A DNA stretch of 21,158 nucleotides from a virus, in IMG/VR virus record IMGVR_UViG_3300046787_000143, positions 1-21,158 of that record, one strand, 5' to 3'. How positions within the stretch are numbered: the stretch's first letter is position 1; the number at the start of each line of letters is the position of its first letter. The notes under the pieces were generated by a model. That model saw nothing but the letters and a program-made list of their open reading frames with translations. It was not told the DNA's origin and ran no database searches. Below are positions 15,374 through 21,158 of this stretch, one piece after another. Made by a program: the position numbers and the translations under genes.

Positions 15374-17122
15374 ATGGCAGATAAATCAGTATTTAGTAGA
15401 TTACAGAAACTCTTTTCAACTAACACAATTGTTAGACAAACACCGAGTGGAGTTAAGGTAATTGATACAGACGAGTACCAAAATATGACGACCAATCTTA
15501 TTGACCGTTATATGAAATTAAAGGTTACAAATTACGGTTCAGGTCAAATTGAATCTTCTATGGCATATGCGCAAGTTCGTATTGACCTATTTAGAGATTA
15601 CGATTCAATGGATATGGACCCTGTTTTGGCATCTGCATTAGATGTTTATGCCGATGAGTGCACTGCTAGAAATGAAATGGGTAATGTATTAAAAATACAT
15701 CACGAAGATGATAATGTCAAACAAATATTAGAAAATCTTTTCTATGATATTTTAAATGTTGAGTTTAATCTGTGGCCTTGGACAAGAAATTTAGTTAAAT
15801 ACGGAGATTTCTTTTTACAATTAGAAATGGCTGATAAATTGGGTATTATAAATGTAATGCCGTTATCTACTTACGAAATGAGTAGAGTAGAAGGTTTTGA
15901 TGCAGAAAATCCACAAAGAGTTAAATTTATCTATGCACCGTATCAAAATCCATATGGTGGAGCATTGAGTTCTCCTAAAAAAGAATTTGAAAACTATGAA
16001 ATTGCTCACTTTCGTTTGAATTCAGATTCAAACTTCTTACCTTACGGAAAATCTATGATTGAAGGGGCAAGAAGAGTTTGGAAACAATTGATGTTAATGG
16101 AGGATGCTATGTTGATTCACAGAGTGATGAGAGCACCTGAAAAAAGAATCTTCAAAGTAGATGTAGGTAATATTCCACCAAACGAAGTGGATAACTACAT
16201 GCAGAAGATTATAAATGCATCAAAGAAAGTTCCATTTATTGATGATAAAACCGGTGAGTATAACTTAAAATACAATATCCAAAACCTTATTGAAGATTAC
16301 TATATGCCAGTTCGTGGTAGTGATAATGGAACATCTATCGATACATTAAAAGGTTTAGAATATAATATGATTGATGACCTTAACTACTTAAAAGGTAAGT
16401 TAATGGCTGCATTGAAAATTCCAAAAGCATATTTAGGATATGAAGAAGATACAAACGGTAAGGCAACCCTTGCTGCTATGGATATTCGTTTTGCTAAAAC
16501 TATTGAAAGAATCCAAAGAGTAATCATTTCAGAATTAACTAAAATTGCAATCGTTCACTTATATGCACAAGGTATAGAGGATGAAAGATTAACAAACTTT
16601 TCATTAGAATTAACCATACCATCTAAAATCTATGAGCAAGAGCAAGTAGAATTATACAACTCAAAGGTTGCGTTAATTCAACAAATGCAAACTACAAAGA
16701 TGTTCTCCAAAGAATGGATGTATGAGGCAGTAATGAAGATGGCAAAGGATGAGCAAGATACAATGACATTACAAGTGTTAGAGGATACTAAACAAATGTT
16801 CCGTTTAACATCAATAGAAACACAAGGAACAGACCCTGCTAAACCAACTGGTGTAGAAGGTGGACCAACCAATGTTGAAGAAGAAATAGAAAGAATAAAT
16901 GCAGAATTGGAAGAAGACGGTAAAGTTGGAAGACCAAAAGACCCTGTTAGATACGGACACGATGACCACCCAGAGGGTAGAGACCCATTGGGAATAAAAA
17001 CTCTTAAACAAAAAGAAGACTCTGTTGGATACAAACCTAGAAAAAATTCTTATTTAGAAATATTTAAGGATATGAATGGAAATAAAAAAACTATTTTAAC
17101 AGAAGATTTAACAAAAGAGTAA
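15374..17122 (+). CDS. gp20: Portal protein (T4 gp20-like)
   Basis: A 582-residue protein forming the dodecameric vertex ring through which DNA enters, and to which terminase and neck bind. Family signatures are visible in order: RYMKLKVTNYGSGQIESSMAYAQVRIDLFRDYD-like N-terminal region, DPVLASALDVYADECT (about residue 82), PWTRNLVKYGDFFLQLE (about 135), YLKGKLMAALKIPKAYLGYEE (about 335) and IRFAKTIERIQRVIISELTKIA (about 375). The length is in the T4 gp20 range (524 residues) with an added acidic, Pro/Gly-rich tail (about 490-582) containing GRPKDPVRYGHDDHPEGRDP. The gene has its own probable promoter, and a second one follows its stop. It sits between terminase and head-core genes, as expected for T4-like phages except that tail genes 18 and 19 are not in between. 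Confidence 0.95.
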   Translation: MADKSVFSRLQKLFSTNTIVRQTPSGVKVIDTDEYQNMTTNLIDRYMKLKVTNYGSGQIESSMAYAQVRIDLFRDYDSMDMDPVLASALDVYADECTARNEMGNVLKIHHEDDNVKQILENLFYDILNVEFNLWPWTRNLVKYGDFFLQLEMADKLGIINVMPLSTYEMSRVEGFDAENPQRVKFIYAPYQNPYGGALSSPKKEFENYEIAHFRLNSDSNFLPYGKSMIEGARRVWKQLMLMEDAMLIHRVMRAPEKRIFKVDVGNIPPNEVDNYMQKIINASKKVPFIDDKTGEYNLKYNIQNLIEDYYMPVRGSDNGTSIDTLKGLEYNMIDDLNYLKGKLMAALKIPKAYLGYEEDTNGKATLAAMDIRFAKTIERIQRVIISELTKIAIVHLYAQGIEDERLTNFSLELTIPSKIYEQEQVELYNSKVALIQQMQTTKMFSKEWMYEAVMKMAKDEQDTMTLQVLEDTKQMFRLTSIETQGTDPAKPTGVEGGPTNVEEEIERINAELEEDGKVGRPKDPVRYGHDDHPEGRDPLGIKTLKQKEDSVGYKPRKNSYLEIFKDMNGNKKTILTEDLTKE

Positions 17123-17138
17123 TAAACGAATATAATAA

Positions 17139-17148
17139 TATATTTATA
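17139..17148 (+). promoter_or_regulatory. Promoter-like TATATTTATA box
   Basis: The box lies in the 47-base gap after the portal gene, 21 bases before the ATG at 17170, the same distance as at 18858. No TTG is found at a -33 spacing, so it rests on the box and its position. Confidence 0.4.
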
Positions 17149-17169
17149 TCTGACAAATTGTAAAAATTG

Positions 17170-18039
17170 ATGAAAAAAATTAAACATTCTAAATTTAAGA
17201 ATACTGGATTTATATTTGAATTATTAGTAAGACAAATTACATCTGAAATCATGTCTTCTAATAAATCAGTAGCAGAAACGATTTTAAAAGAACATTTTAA
17301 TTCAAAAAAGGAATTGTCCAGAGAATTAAAATTATATCAGTATTTGATAAATGAGAAATATAATTCGGAAACAAAGGCTGAAAAGTTTATTGATACGATA
17401 TTAGAAGCAAGAAAAAGATTAGACGAGAAAAAACTTACAAAAGAAAAGTATAATCTTATTAAAGAGATAAAAGAAACTTACAATATAGATGAGTTTATTA
17501 AATCTCCAATTTCAAATTACAAAACACTTGCATCTATCTATAAGGTATTTGAAGTAGCAACATTAGATGAGCAATTTGACCCAACGGATATTGTTTCATC
17601 TCGTTTTACAATTGCAGAAAACATAATCAGTTCTTCTATTCAAAACAAAGATGCAAAAATCAAAAATGCAGTTTTAGAAGAATATAGAAAACAAGATGAA
17701 GATTTGAGAGCAATCTCTTACAAAATCTTAGTAGAAAGTTTCAATTCAAAATATAAGAATTTAACAACAGAACAAAAAACTTTGTTAAAGGAATACATCA
17801 ACAACATTAACAACACCGGTAAATTAAACGATTATGTTGGTAATGAGGTAACTAAATTAGTTGCAAATCTAAAAGAGGTTGGTAGTAAATTGACAGATAA
17901 AGTAACAAGAATTAAATTGGCAGAAACAATTGCTAATGTAAAGAAAATCAAATCTGTTAAAAAAATCAAAGAAGAACACTTATCGGCAATGATGATGACT
18001 TATGAATTGTTAGGTGAGTTAAAAAATACTTTAAAATAA
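17170..18039 (+). CDS. Conserved T4-like phage head-region protein, helical, unknown function
   Basis: A 289-residue, almost entirely helical and lysine-rich protein. I start at the ATG at 17170; the TTG three bases earlier adds only one Met. The N-terminus KHSKFKNTGFIFELLVRQITSEI followed by an ELxRELKLYQYL segment is a signature I recognise from uncharacterised proteins next to portal genes in T4-like phages. Acidic and basic helices alternate to the end, with no transmembrane segment or catalytic motif. Position between portal and protease suits a core, scaffold or portal-associated protein. In T4 the equivalent positions hold small core genes 67 and 68, but I see no clear similarity to them. 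A promoter-like box lies 21 bases upstream of the start. Confidence 0.85.
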   Translation: MKKIKHSKFKNTGFIFELLVRQITSEIMSSNKSVAETILKEHFNSKKELSRELKLYQYLINEKYNSETKAEKFIDTILEARKRLDEKKLTKEKYNLIKEIKETYNIDEFIKSPISNYKTLASIYKVFEVATLDEQFDPTDIVSSRFTIAENIISSSIQNKDAKIKNAVLEEYRKQDEDLRAISYKILVESFNSKYKNLTTEQKTLLKEYINNINNTGKLNDYVGNEVTKLVANLKEVGSKLTDKVTRIKLAETIANVKKIKSVKKIKEEHLSAMMMTYELLGELKNTLK

Positions 18040-18045
18040 ATAAAA

Positions 18046-18291
18046 ATGGTAAATTATAGAGCATTTAACGCAAAATTGGTAAACTCTGGTTCATCTGCAT
18101 TAGTAGATAGAGCTTGGGGAGTATTACCGGTTAATGGTGTAACTGGCACAATTACATTAGAAGGATTTGGAACGGGTAGCACGGTTCATCCTACAATTGC
18201 ATTGGAACACTTGGTAGCAGGACAACCATTCCCTTGCCACGTTAGAAGTATAGCAGTGACCAATGGTGGTTCTGTTTATGTATTAGCTTAA
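18046..18291 (+). CDS. Small beta-rich phage protein, 81 residues
   Basis: A short protein with Gly, Thr and Val alternation (GVTGTITLEGFGTGSTVHPTIALEH) and the ending PFPCHVRSIAVTNGGSVYVLA, consistent with a compact beta fold. There is no charge bias, signal or membrane segment. Similar small proteins with a PFP...GGSVYVLA-type end occur among phage structural genes, from memory, and could be head-decoration or fibre-associated proteins; the evidence is only position and fold impression. The ATG is six bases after the preceding stop, with leader AATAAATAAAA, and the next gene begins 11 bases after its own stop. Confidence 0.75.
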   Translation: MVNYRAFNAKLVNSGSSALVDRAWGVLPVNGVTGTITLEGFGTGSTVHPTIALEHLVAGQPFPCHVRSIAVTNGGSVYVLA

Positions 18292-18302
18292 ACTAATTAG
18301 AA

Positions 18303-18854
18303 ATGCCAGCACAATCAAAAGCACAACAAAGATTTATGGGAATGGTTCATGCTGCTCAAAAGGGAGATATGGAAAATCCATCTCCGGAAGTTGAGAAAGC
18401 AGCCGATTCAATGTCTGATAAAGATGCTAAGGATTTTGCATCAACAAAGCACGATGGTTTGCCAGAAAAAATAAAAGAATTTATAATTAAAGAGGCAAGA
18501 GGTCTTAAAACTATCCATAAAGAGTATGGTGATGTTGTAGACCAAATTCAAAAACATTTAGAATTATACAAACAATCAAAAGGAACTCCTGCTGAAAAAC
18601 AACATATCCAACATCTTAAACAATTAAACGATAAGAAGAAGGAATTATCAGCAGAATTAGACCAAAAGATTAGTGGTATTTATAAAGATGCTGAATTGAA
18701 AGTTGATGAAATGAATACATCATCAGCTGCTGGTCCTTATAACACACCCTTTGCATTTAGTGGTAAAGATAGTGAGGAGAAGAAAGGAAAGAAGCAAGCA
18801 GATTTAACTGGATACACAGTAGTTAAAGAATCTAAAACTAAAAAGAAGAAATAA
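18303..18854 (+). CDS. DUF3008-like N-terminus with charged helical tail, head-region protein
   Basis: A 183-residue protein. The N-terminal 55 residues, MPAQSKAQQRFMGMVHAAQKG to DAKDFASTKHDGLPEK, match the DUF3008 type (SKAQQRfmGmv, then a Ser-rich FAsTkhxGLP block). A coiled-coil-like middle follows (about 70-135), then the segment VDEMNTSSAAGPYNTPFAFSG (about 136-157) and a Lys-rich tail. The AAGPYNTPFAFSG segment followed by a KKG-rich tail is a pattern I associate with phage head-core or scaffold proteins. The composition is highly charged and probably largely disordered at the end, as expected for a core or DNA-binding protein. No catalytic residues are seen. A promoter-like box directly follows its stop. 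Confidence 0.8.
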   Translation: MPAQSKAQQRFMGMVHAAQKGDMENPSPEVEKAADSMSDKDAKDFASTKHDGLPEKIKEFIIKEARGLKTIHKEYGDVVDQIQKHLELYKQSKGTPAEKQHIQHLKQLNDKKKELSAELDQKISGIYKDAELKVDEMNTSSAAGPYNTPFAFSGKDSEEKKGKKQADLTGYTVVKESKTKKKK

Positions 18855-18857
18855 TCA

Positions 18858-18865
18858 TATTTATA
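18858..18865 (+). promoter_or_regulatory. Promoter-like TATTTATA box
   Basis: The octamer lies in the 32-base gap after 18854 and ends 21 bases before the ATG at 18887, the same distance as the box before 17170. The two bases before it are CA, not TA, and no -33 TTG is present. Confidence 0.4.
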
Positions 18866-18886
18866 TAATATATAAGATTCTAAACA

Positions 18887-19372
18887 ATGAAATTAAATCA
18901 ACTAAGAGAATTCGTTAAGCAAGTTGTAAGAGAAGAGCAAGACTACCAACAACTTTTCAAACATATGTTAGATAAATCTGGCAAATCTATTCCAGATATG
19001 TCCGATGATGAAAAAAAGAAATTCTTTAATGCAGTAGATACGGCATATAAAGCAAAATCGGAAGGTAGACTAACAGGATACAACGAAGCAGAACTATCCG
19101 GTGGGCAAAAGAAATTGGATGTTGATAAAGATGGTGATATTGGTTCAGATGATTTAGCAGATTTGAGAGCTGGTAAAAAAGCAGATGAATCTATAAACGA
19201 AGAAGATATCAATTGGAGTGCAACCGAAAATGCAATCATTAACTTTCTAAAAGCAAATACAAAGATTTTAGATAAAAGAGTTAAAGATAGAGATACTGAT
19301 GGTGTTAAAAAAGGTTTACAATCAATTATTGATGGTTTAACTAACGCACAGAGAAGTTTAAAGTTAAAATAA
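18887..19372 (+). CDS. Head-core-type protein with EF-hand-like calcium loop
   Basis: A 161-residue, acidic, helical protein. The N-terminus MKLNQLREFVKQVVREEQ is an amphipathic helix rich in alternating Leu/Val and ending in Glu-Glu, like a capsid-targeting leader. Residues 78-89 (DVDKDGDIGSDD) form a canonical 12-position EF-hand or dockerin-type loop: Asp78, Asp80, Asp82, Gly83, Ile85 and Asp89. The remaining C-terminal half (about 108-161) is helical. No enzyme motif is visible. It ends with TAATG, overlapping the prohead protease start by one base, so the two are probably translationally coupled and made together. This fits a scaffold or core protein that the protease cleaves. That function is inferred. 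Confidence 0.85.
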   Translation: MKLNQLREFVKQVVREEQDYQQLFKHMLDKSGKSIPDMSDDEKKKFFNAVDTAYKAKSEGRLTGYNEAELSGGQKKLDVDKDGDIGSDDLADLRAGKKADESINEEDINWSATENAIINFLKANTKILDKRVKDRDTDGVKKGLQSIIDGLTNAQRSLKLK

Positions 19373-19962
19373 TGAACAAAGGATTACTAATAGAAACTCA
19401 CTTGTTCGAAGCCAAAATGGTAGAGCAAGACAATGGAACTTACCTAGTTAAAGGTGTTCTACAAAGAGCAGGTGCTCCTAACCAAAATCATAGAAGATAC
19501 CCAAAGCAAATCTTAGAAAGAGAGTGTAAGAAATACGAACAACTCATTAAAGAAAGAAGAGCATTGGGTGAATTAGACCATCCAGATTCTCCAATCATTA
19601 ACTTAAAGAACGTATCACACAACATTAGAGAAATCTATTGGGAAGGTGATGATGTATGTGGTGTGGTAGAAATCCTTTCAACTCCATCAGGAAACATTTT
19701 AAGAGAATTATTAAAAAACAATATTCGCTTAGGTATTTCATCCAGAGGATTAGGTTCAGTAAAAGAATTGAACGATGGAACTTTGATGGTTCAGGAAGAT
19801 TTTGAATTGGTAGGTTGGGATTTTGTATCTAACCCATCAACACATGGGGCATTTATGGCTCCGATGAATGAATCAAAACAATGGGCAAAAATTGCAGAAG
19901 AATGTGGAAAGTTCTGTAAAGCACAAGATTTAATGAGAGAAATTATCATAGAATTAAACTAA
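19372..19962 (+). CDS. gp21: Prohead core protease (T4 gp21-like serine protease)
   Basis: A 196-residue protein of the family that cleaves scaffold, core and capsid proteins during head maturation. Signatures are HRRYP (40-44), LGELDHPDSP with His70 as catalytic His, GISSRGLGS (121-129) with Ser123 or Ser124 as nucleophile, and VGWDFVSNPS (147-156) with Asp150 near the strand end. These match the T4 gp21 / herpes assemblin-like fold in order and spacing, and the length is close to the T4 protein (212). In T4 this enzyme cuts after Glu in (L/I)-x-E contexts. The gene overlaps the EF-hand protein stop by one base and precedes two small proteins. Confidence 0.93.
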   Translation: MNKGLLIETHLFEAKMVEQDNGTYLVKGVLQRAGAPNQNHRRYPKQILERECKKYEQLIKERRALGELDHPDSPIINLKNVSHNIREIYWEGDDVCGVVEILSTPSGNILRELLKNNIRLGISSRGLGSVKELNDGTLMVQEDFELVGWDFVSNPSTHGAFMAPMNESKQWAKIAEECGKFCKAQDLMREIIIELN

Positions 19963-19967
19963 CAAAT

Positions 19968-20231
19968 ATGAAATTAGTAGACTTAGTACCTGGCAAACCT
20001 ATCAACGAAAAGAAAGCAGTTAAAGAATCATTAGAAGATTTAGATACAACTTTACCACAAGCAGTAGATAGATATTTGGAAAAAATGGTATCTCAAATTA
20101 AGGGAATGAACCTTAATCGTAAAAAAGAAATGCTTGTATTGGCAAAAGTAATCGATTCTATGGGAATTGACAAACAAGAAATGATGAGATACATTCAGCA
20201 AATTAAGAAAAACGATATATTAAAGAAATAA
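19968..20231 (+). CDS. Small helical protein downstream of prohead protease
   Basis: An 87-residue protein starting MKLVDLVPGKPINEKKAVKE, then two or three helices (about 22-87) with a repeated Lys/Met/Leu pattern (IKGMNLNRKKEMLVLAKVIDSMGI). No cysteines, membrane segment or catalytic motif. The hydrophobic N-terminus followed by LxxxKPINE resembles the short leaders of neighbouring head-core proteins, so it may be a cleaved core component like T4 gp68 or an internal protein. That is inference from position beside the protease. It starts five bases after the protease stop and is followed by the next ATG one base after its own stop. Confidence 0.75.
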   Translation: MKLVDLVPGKPINEKKAVKESLEDLDTTLPQAVDRYLEKMVSQIKGMNLNRKKEMLVLAKVIDSMGIDKQEMMRYIQQIKKNDILKK

Positions 20232-20232
20232 G

Positions 20233-20670
20233 ATGATACGTTTAAAAGATTTACTTAAAGAATCAGAAGAGTTACAACAACTCCCAACTGAATTAAAAAG
20301 ACATTTCTTAGAAATCATTTCTACCTATGGACAACATAGAGAAGGAATGGCAAGAAAATCTGATATTAGACAAGTTGCTGAAACTTTGGGTGGTATTGCA
20401 GATGCGGCACAAGAATATACTTTGAGAGAAGGTGGTGATTGGTTCGATAGAGTTACGATTAAACGTAATATGGGTGAATTAAAGAAATTACAAGCTGCAT
20501 TTGAAAAAGAAGCAATTGAAGCAAAATCACAAGAACAAAGATTAGAATCTCTATATGAAGATATGGGGCATGTTTTAGGAAGATATTTTGAAATTGCAGA
20601 TGTATCCGAAGATGTTATGAAAAGCAGATTGGGATTGAGAGAATGTAAAGAATGTAAAACGATTAAATAA
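20233..20670 (+). CDS. Conserved helical phage protein with MIRLKDLLKESEEL leader
   Basis: A 145-residue protein with a leader MIRLKDLLKESEEL, whose LKE-Ser matches the T4 prohead-protease consensus (L-x-E, then a small residue) at residues 7-9. The core is helical, with GGDWFDRVTIKRNMGELKKLQAAF (about 77-100) and LYEDMGHVLGRYFEI (about 117-131), segments that look conserved in uncharacterised T4-like head-region proteins. It ends with RECKECKTIK, with Cys pair CKEC. No enzyme motif. Its stop overlaps the next start (TAATG). Function unknown; a core or scaffold-associated role is inferred from context. Confidence 0.78.
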   Translation: MIRLKDLLKESEELQQLPTELKRHFLEIISTYGQHREGMARKSDIRQVAETLGGIADAAQEYTLREGGDWFDRVTIKRNMGELKKLQAAFEKEAIEAKSQEQRLESLYEDMGHVLGRYFEIADVSEDVMKSRLGLRECKECKTIK

Positions 20671-21041
20671 TGGAAGAATTAGCATCATTATTATTACAAA
20701 GTAGAACACAAGCTCACTCATTTCATTGGGGAGTTAAAGGAATTGGCTCACATTCGGCACACGTTGCATTAGGTGAGTATTATGAAGCAATTGGTGGATT
20801 AGTAGATGATTTAGTCGAAGCATACCAAGGTAAAGAAGGTTTGATTCAAATTTCAGGAATCGGAACTTTGGATAAAAATAATGATATTAAAAACATTATT
20901 AAATATTTCGAAACCTTATGCAATTTAGTTGCAAAATTAAGAACAAATCCTAAATTGCAAGATAGTTGGATACAGAATGATATTGATACTGTTGTATCTT
21001 TATTATATAAAACTAAATATAAATTGGTTAATCACCAATAA
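20670..21041 (+). CDS. Minimal Dps/ferritin-like protein (DUF5856-like)
   Basis: A 123-residue helical protein. The segment SRTQAHSFHWGVKGIGSHSAHVALGEYYEAIGG aligns with the Dps helix A/B region (HWxVKG...H...), and VDDLVEAYQGK gives the acidic pair. His19, His31, Asp46 and Glu50 have the spacing 12, 15 and 4, as in the Listeria innocua Dps ferroxidase residues His31, His43, Asp58 and Glu62. The equivalent of Asp47 is Gly35, with Glu36 next to it. Dps proteins are about 150-180 residues, so this is short. I recognise it as a phage family of Dps-like proteins, where function is unproven. Its start overlaps the preceding stop by one base. A strong terminator follows 20 bases after its stop, so it is the last gene of the unit. 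Confidence 0.75.
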   Translation: MEELASLLLQSRTQAHSFHWGVKGIGSHSAHVALGEYYEAIGGLVDDLVEAYQGKEGLIQISGIGTLDKNNDIKNIIKYFETLCNLVAKLRTNPKLQDSWIQNDIDTVVSLLYKTKYKLVNHQ

Positions 21042-21061
21042 AAATACAAAAAAATATTAAG

Positions 21062-21090
21062 AATCCCAAAGAAATTTGGGATTTTTTTTT
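21062..21090 (+). terminator. Intrinsic terminator, 9-bp stem, GAAA loop, T-tract
   Basis: AATCCCAAA (21062-21070) pairs perfectly with TTTGGGATT (21075-21083) around the tetraloop GAAA (21071-21074), followed by nine T residues (21082-21090, partly overlapping the stem). It lies 20 bases after the Dps-like gene and is the strongest terminator in the window. Confidence 0.9.
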
Positions 21091-21102
21091 AGTTTTCTAA
21101 AA

Positions 21103-21155
21103 AATACTATACTTATTATCAAAATATCCCGTCTCATATGGGATTAAATAGTATT
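21103..21155. repeat. Inverted repeat downstream of the terminator
   Basis: AATACTAT (21103-21110) is the reverse complement of ATAGTATT (21148-21155). Inside it, ATCCC (21126-21130) pairs with GGGAT (21140-21144) around a nine-base loop. The paired arms enclose an ATG at 21138, so it could be a structured leader for the next gene, or chance in AT-rich DNA. It is distinct from the terminator stem, though both contain GGGAT. Confidence 0.35.
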
Positions 21156-21158
21156 GTT

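Noticed and set aside
16678-17034. Open frame of 118 codons on the minus strand
   Set aside because: Antisense to the portal C-terminal tail; Ser/Cys-rich translation typical of shadows.
17167-17169. TTG start for the helical protein after the portal
   Set aside because: An ATG follows immediately and keeps the box-to-start distance of 21 bases.
1-21158. Prophage or integrated element
   Set aside because: No integrase, attachment-like repeats, tRNA or bacterial housekeeping gene is present; nothing indicates integration.
21138-21158. Next gene starting at ATG 21138
   Set aside because: Only seven codons (MGLNSIV) are visible, inside an inverted repeat; too short to support a CDS.

Overview
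The window is an AT-rich, single-strand stretch of a tailed-phage genome. Every supported gene is on the + strand, with overlaps or gaps of a few bases. A T4-like head-assembly set anchors the identification: large terminase (13080-14687), portal (15374-17122) and prohead protease (19372-19962). Start codons are preceded by A/T-rich leaders without a GGAGG-type Shine-Dalgarno sequence, and the clearest promoter-like boxes read TAnnTTTATA, close to the Bacteroidota -7 box TAnnTTTG. I infer a distant T4-like myovirus of a Bacteroidota host; taxonomy cannot be proved from this window. No integrase, tRNA or CRISPR was seen.

Left part (1-5630): an accessory sugar module. It holds a 5'-truncated glycosyltransferase-like protein, two extended SDR sugar-nucleotide enzymes, two SGNH-hydrolase-like proteins between them, a lone thiamine-diphosphate pyrimidine-binding domain of the transketolase/E1-beta type, and a 41-codon small gene. 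Five are joined by TAATG or ATGA overlaps or near-overlaps, so they are probably co-translated. Both SDRs keep the Rossmann motif and the catalytic Lys but lack the YxxxK Tyr.

Middle (5658-11738): one 2026-residue multidomain protein. It starts with an NMN-adenylyltransferase-like domain (HxGH and ISGTxxR), followed by a disordered Lys/Pro/Gln linker, an Ala/Gly-rich hydrophobic stretch, an HExxH metallopeptidase-like domain, several unassigned segments, and a C-terminal covalent-nucleotidyltransferase (ligase-like) domain with KxDG, ExxW, EGIVF and YKLTG motifs. LxE-type sites resembling T4 prohead-protease cleavage sites lie at domain borders, and an 11-A run sits mid-gene. A virion-packaged, processed polyprotein is the most attractive hypothesis.

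Right part (11785-21041): a Cys4/coiled-coil protein, a membrane-anchored exported protein, terminase, a CWKGY/VPNCVP repeat protein, portal, several conserved phage head-region proteins (one with an EF-hand-like loop, one DUF3008-like), prohead protease, two small proteins and a minimal Dps/ferritin-like protein. A strong intrinsic terminator follows at 21062-21090; the remaining 68 bases hold an inverted repeat and perhaps the first codons of the next gene. T4 has tail sheath and tube genes (18, 19) between terminase and portal; here they are absent from that position.
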